Positions 63,373-64,000 of a stretch of 64,000 bases of DNA are shown here, piece after piece. Within the stretch, counting starts at the first letter, position 1; the number at the start of each line of letters is the position of its first letter. Source of the stretch: Pacificimonas aurantium (GTDB taxonomy: Bacteria; Pseudomonadota; Alphaproteobacteria; Sphingomonadales; Sphingomonadaceae); assembly GCF_020092905.1 (NCBI RefSeq), contig NZ_JAGSGB010000001.1, positions 1,178,001 to 1,242,000 of the forward strand, given 5' to 3'. The notes beneath the pieces are model-generated. The model saw only the letters and a program-made list of their open reading frames with translations, was not told where the DNA came from and made no database searches. The translations under genes were made by a program, and so were the position numbers.

Positions 63373-64000
63373 ATGGGTTTCGAAGGCGAAGTGCCGGAAG
63401 CTCTTGAAAATGTAGGCGCCGGGTTCATCGAGGCGCTTTATCGCAAATATGCCGACGACCCGTCAGCGGTCGACGCGAGCTGGCAGCGCTATTTCGAGGG
63501 GCTGGAGCGGGTTGCCGATTCGAACGGCCCGTCGTGGCAGCGCGACGGCTGGCCGGTCGCGGCCACCGACGATCTGACGGCCGCGCTCGATCCCACGCAG
63601 ATGTCGGTCGAGAAGGTCGCGCCGCCGAAGGTGACGGGCACGGTTGCCACCGAGCAGCCGAAACCGGGCCGGGGCGTGACGGGCGAAGACGTCCGCCGCG
63701 CGGCGGAGGATTCGCTGCGCGCGATGATGCTGATCCGTACCTACCGGGTGCGCGGCCATCTGGCGGCGGAGCTGGACCCCCTCGGCCTCGTCAACCGGGA
63801 ACTGCCCGAAGAGCTGACGCCCGAATATCACGGCTTCACGGGCGCCGATCAGCACCGCGTGGTGCATCTGGGCGGCGTCATGGGCCTCGAAGCCTCGACC
63901 ATTGCCGAGCTGGTCCCGATCCTGAGGCGCAATTATTGCGGCCATGTCGGCGTCGAATACATGCACATCAACGACCTGGAGGAGCGCCGCTTCATCCAGG
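63373..64000 (+). CDS. sucA: 2-oxoglutarate dehydrogenase E1, N-terminal part (cut by window edge)
   Basis: The first 209 residues of the thiamine-dependent E1 subunit, which decarboxylates 2-oxoglutarate. The alphaproteobacterial start is MGFEGEVPEALENVGAGFIE, leading to LYRKYADDPSAVDASWQRYF (the E2-binding start). Later come MLIRTYRVRGHLAAELDPLG and the HHxYF-region precursor LRRNYCGHVGVEYMHINDLE. The rest lies beyond 64000. AGGAG is eleven bases upstream of the ATG. Together with mdh, sucC and sucD it forms the usual TCA gene block, though a minus-strand lipoprotein lies between. Confidence 0.97.
   Translation, partial: MGFEGEVPEALENVGAGFIEALYRKYADDPSAVDASWQRYFEGLERVADSNGPSWQRDGWPVAATDDLTAALDPTQMSVEKVAPPKVTGTVATEQPKPGRGVTGEDVRRAAEDSLRAMMLIRTYRVRGHLAAELDPLGLVNRELPEELTPEYHGFTGADQHRVVHLGGVMGLEASTIAELVPILRRNYCGHVGVEYMHINDLEERRFIQ

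Overview
The window is about 64 kb of GC-rich (roughly two-thirds G+C), densely coded chromosomal DNA from an alphaproteobacterium, most likely a member of the Sphingomonadales. Reasons are the conserved orders nadD-rsfS-rlmH-EnvC-ctpA-divergent deacetylase and mdh-sucC-sucD-sucA, three large TonB-dependent receptors, a DUF3297 gene, a separate CysG-type siroheme synthase, and COQ7 next to dsbB. The genus cannot be fixed from sequence reading alone. I see no rRNA, tRNA, CRISPR array, integrase, transposase or prophage; this is ordinary core chromosome.

Layout. 1-6.2 kb (minus): nhaA (cut by the window edge), a GAF/HWE-type sensor kinase, dodecin, and an alkaline phosphatase translationally coupled to a TonB-dependent receptor. 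6.4-12.2 kb (plus): nadD, rsfS, rlmH, an EnvC-like divisome protein, ctpA, a divergent polysaccharide deacetylase and a siroheme synthase. 12.1-17 kb (minus): a GGDEF-EAL protein, DUF3297 and polA, followed by about 650 bp without a convincing gene. 17.7-25 kb: a small secreted protein, an exported RidA, Sua5, a Met/His-rich envelope protein with a DUF2946-like partner, an acyl-CoA dehydrogenase, a GNAT and a FAD-linked 2-hydroxyacid dehydrogenase. 25.2-33.5 kb: a TonB-dependent receptor, a cyclophilin, the queuosine genes queA and tgt flanking a lipoprotein, and two crotonase-fold genes that converge. 33.6-41 kb: a conserved hypothetical, a DUF457 membrane hydrolase, and a minus-strand operon alr-mlaE-mlaF-VOC-NifU/IscU-like-DUF423; then radA, cvpA and cysS on plus. 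42.5-50 kb: an envelope lipoprotein, a third TonB-dependent receptor, dnaB, and a DUF2157/GDYXXLXY/metallo-beta-lactamase-fold operon. 50-58.5 kb: two tandem DUF2306 membrane proteins facing a membrane-bound LytTR regulator, an operon of serine hydrolase-dsbB-coq7, a thioesterase with zapE, two paralogous small secreted proteins and a GntP-type permease. 58.7-64 kb: mdh, a small lipoprotein, sucC, sucD, an EF-hand lipoprotein (minus) and the start of sucA, that is, a TCA-cycle block.

The most unusual signal is in the start codons. Three genes (dsbB, a VOC protein, and the lipoprotein between mdh and sucC) show coding homology, a signal peptide or operon geometry extending upstream of any ATG/GTG/TTG, to a codon one base away from ATG (ATA, CTG, ATC). 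Two of these have a good Shine-Dalgarno at proper spacing. Other observations are a siroheme synthase carrying a short relic of the methyltransferase domain, a perfect long stem-loop between two convergent genes at 18.0 kb, UTR structures ahead of the 43.4-kb receptor, and the receptor-phosphatase pair.
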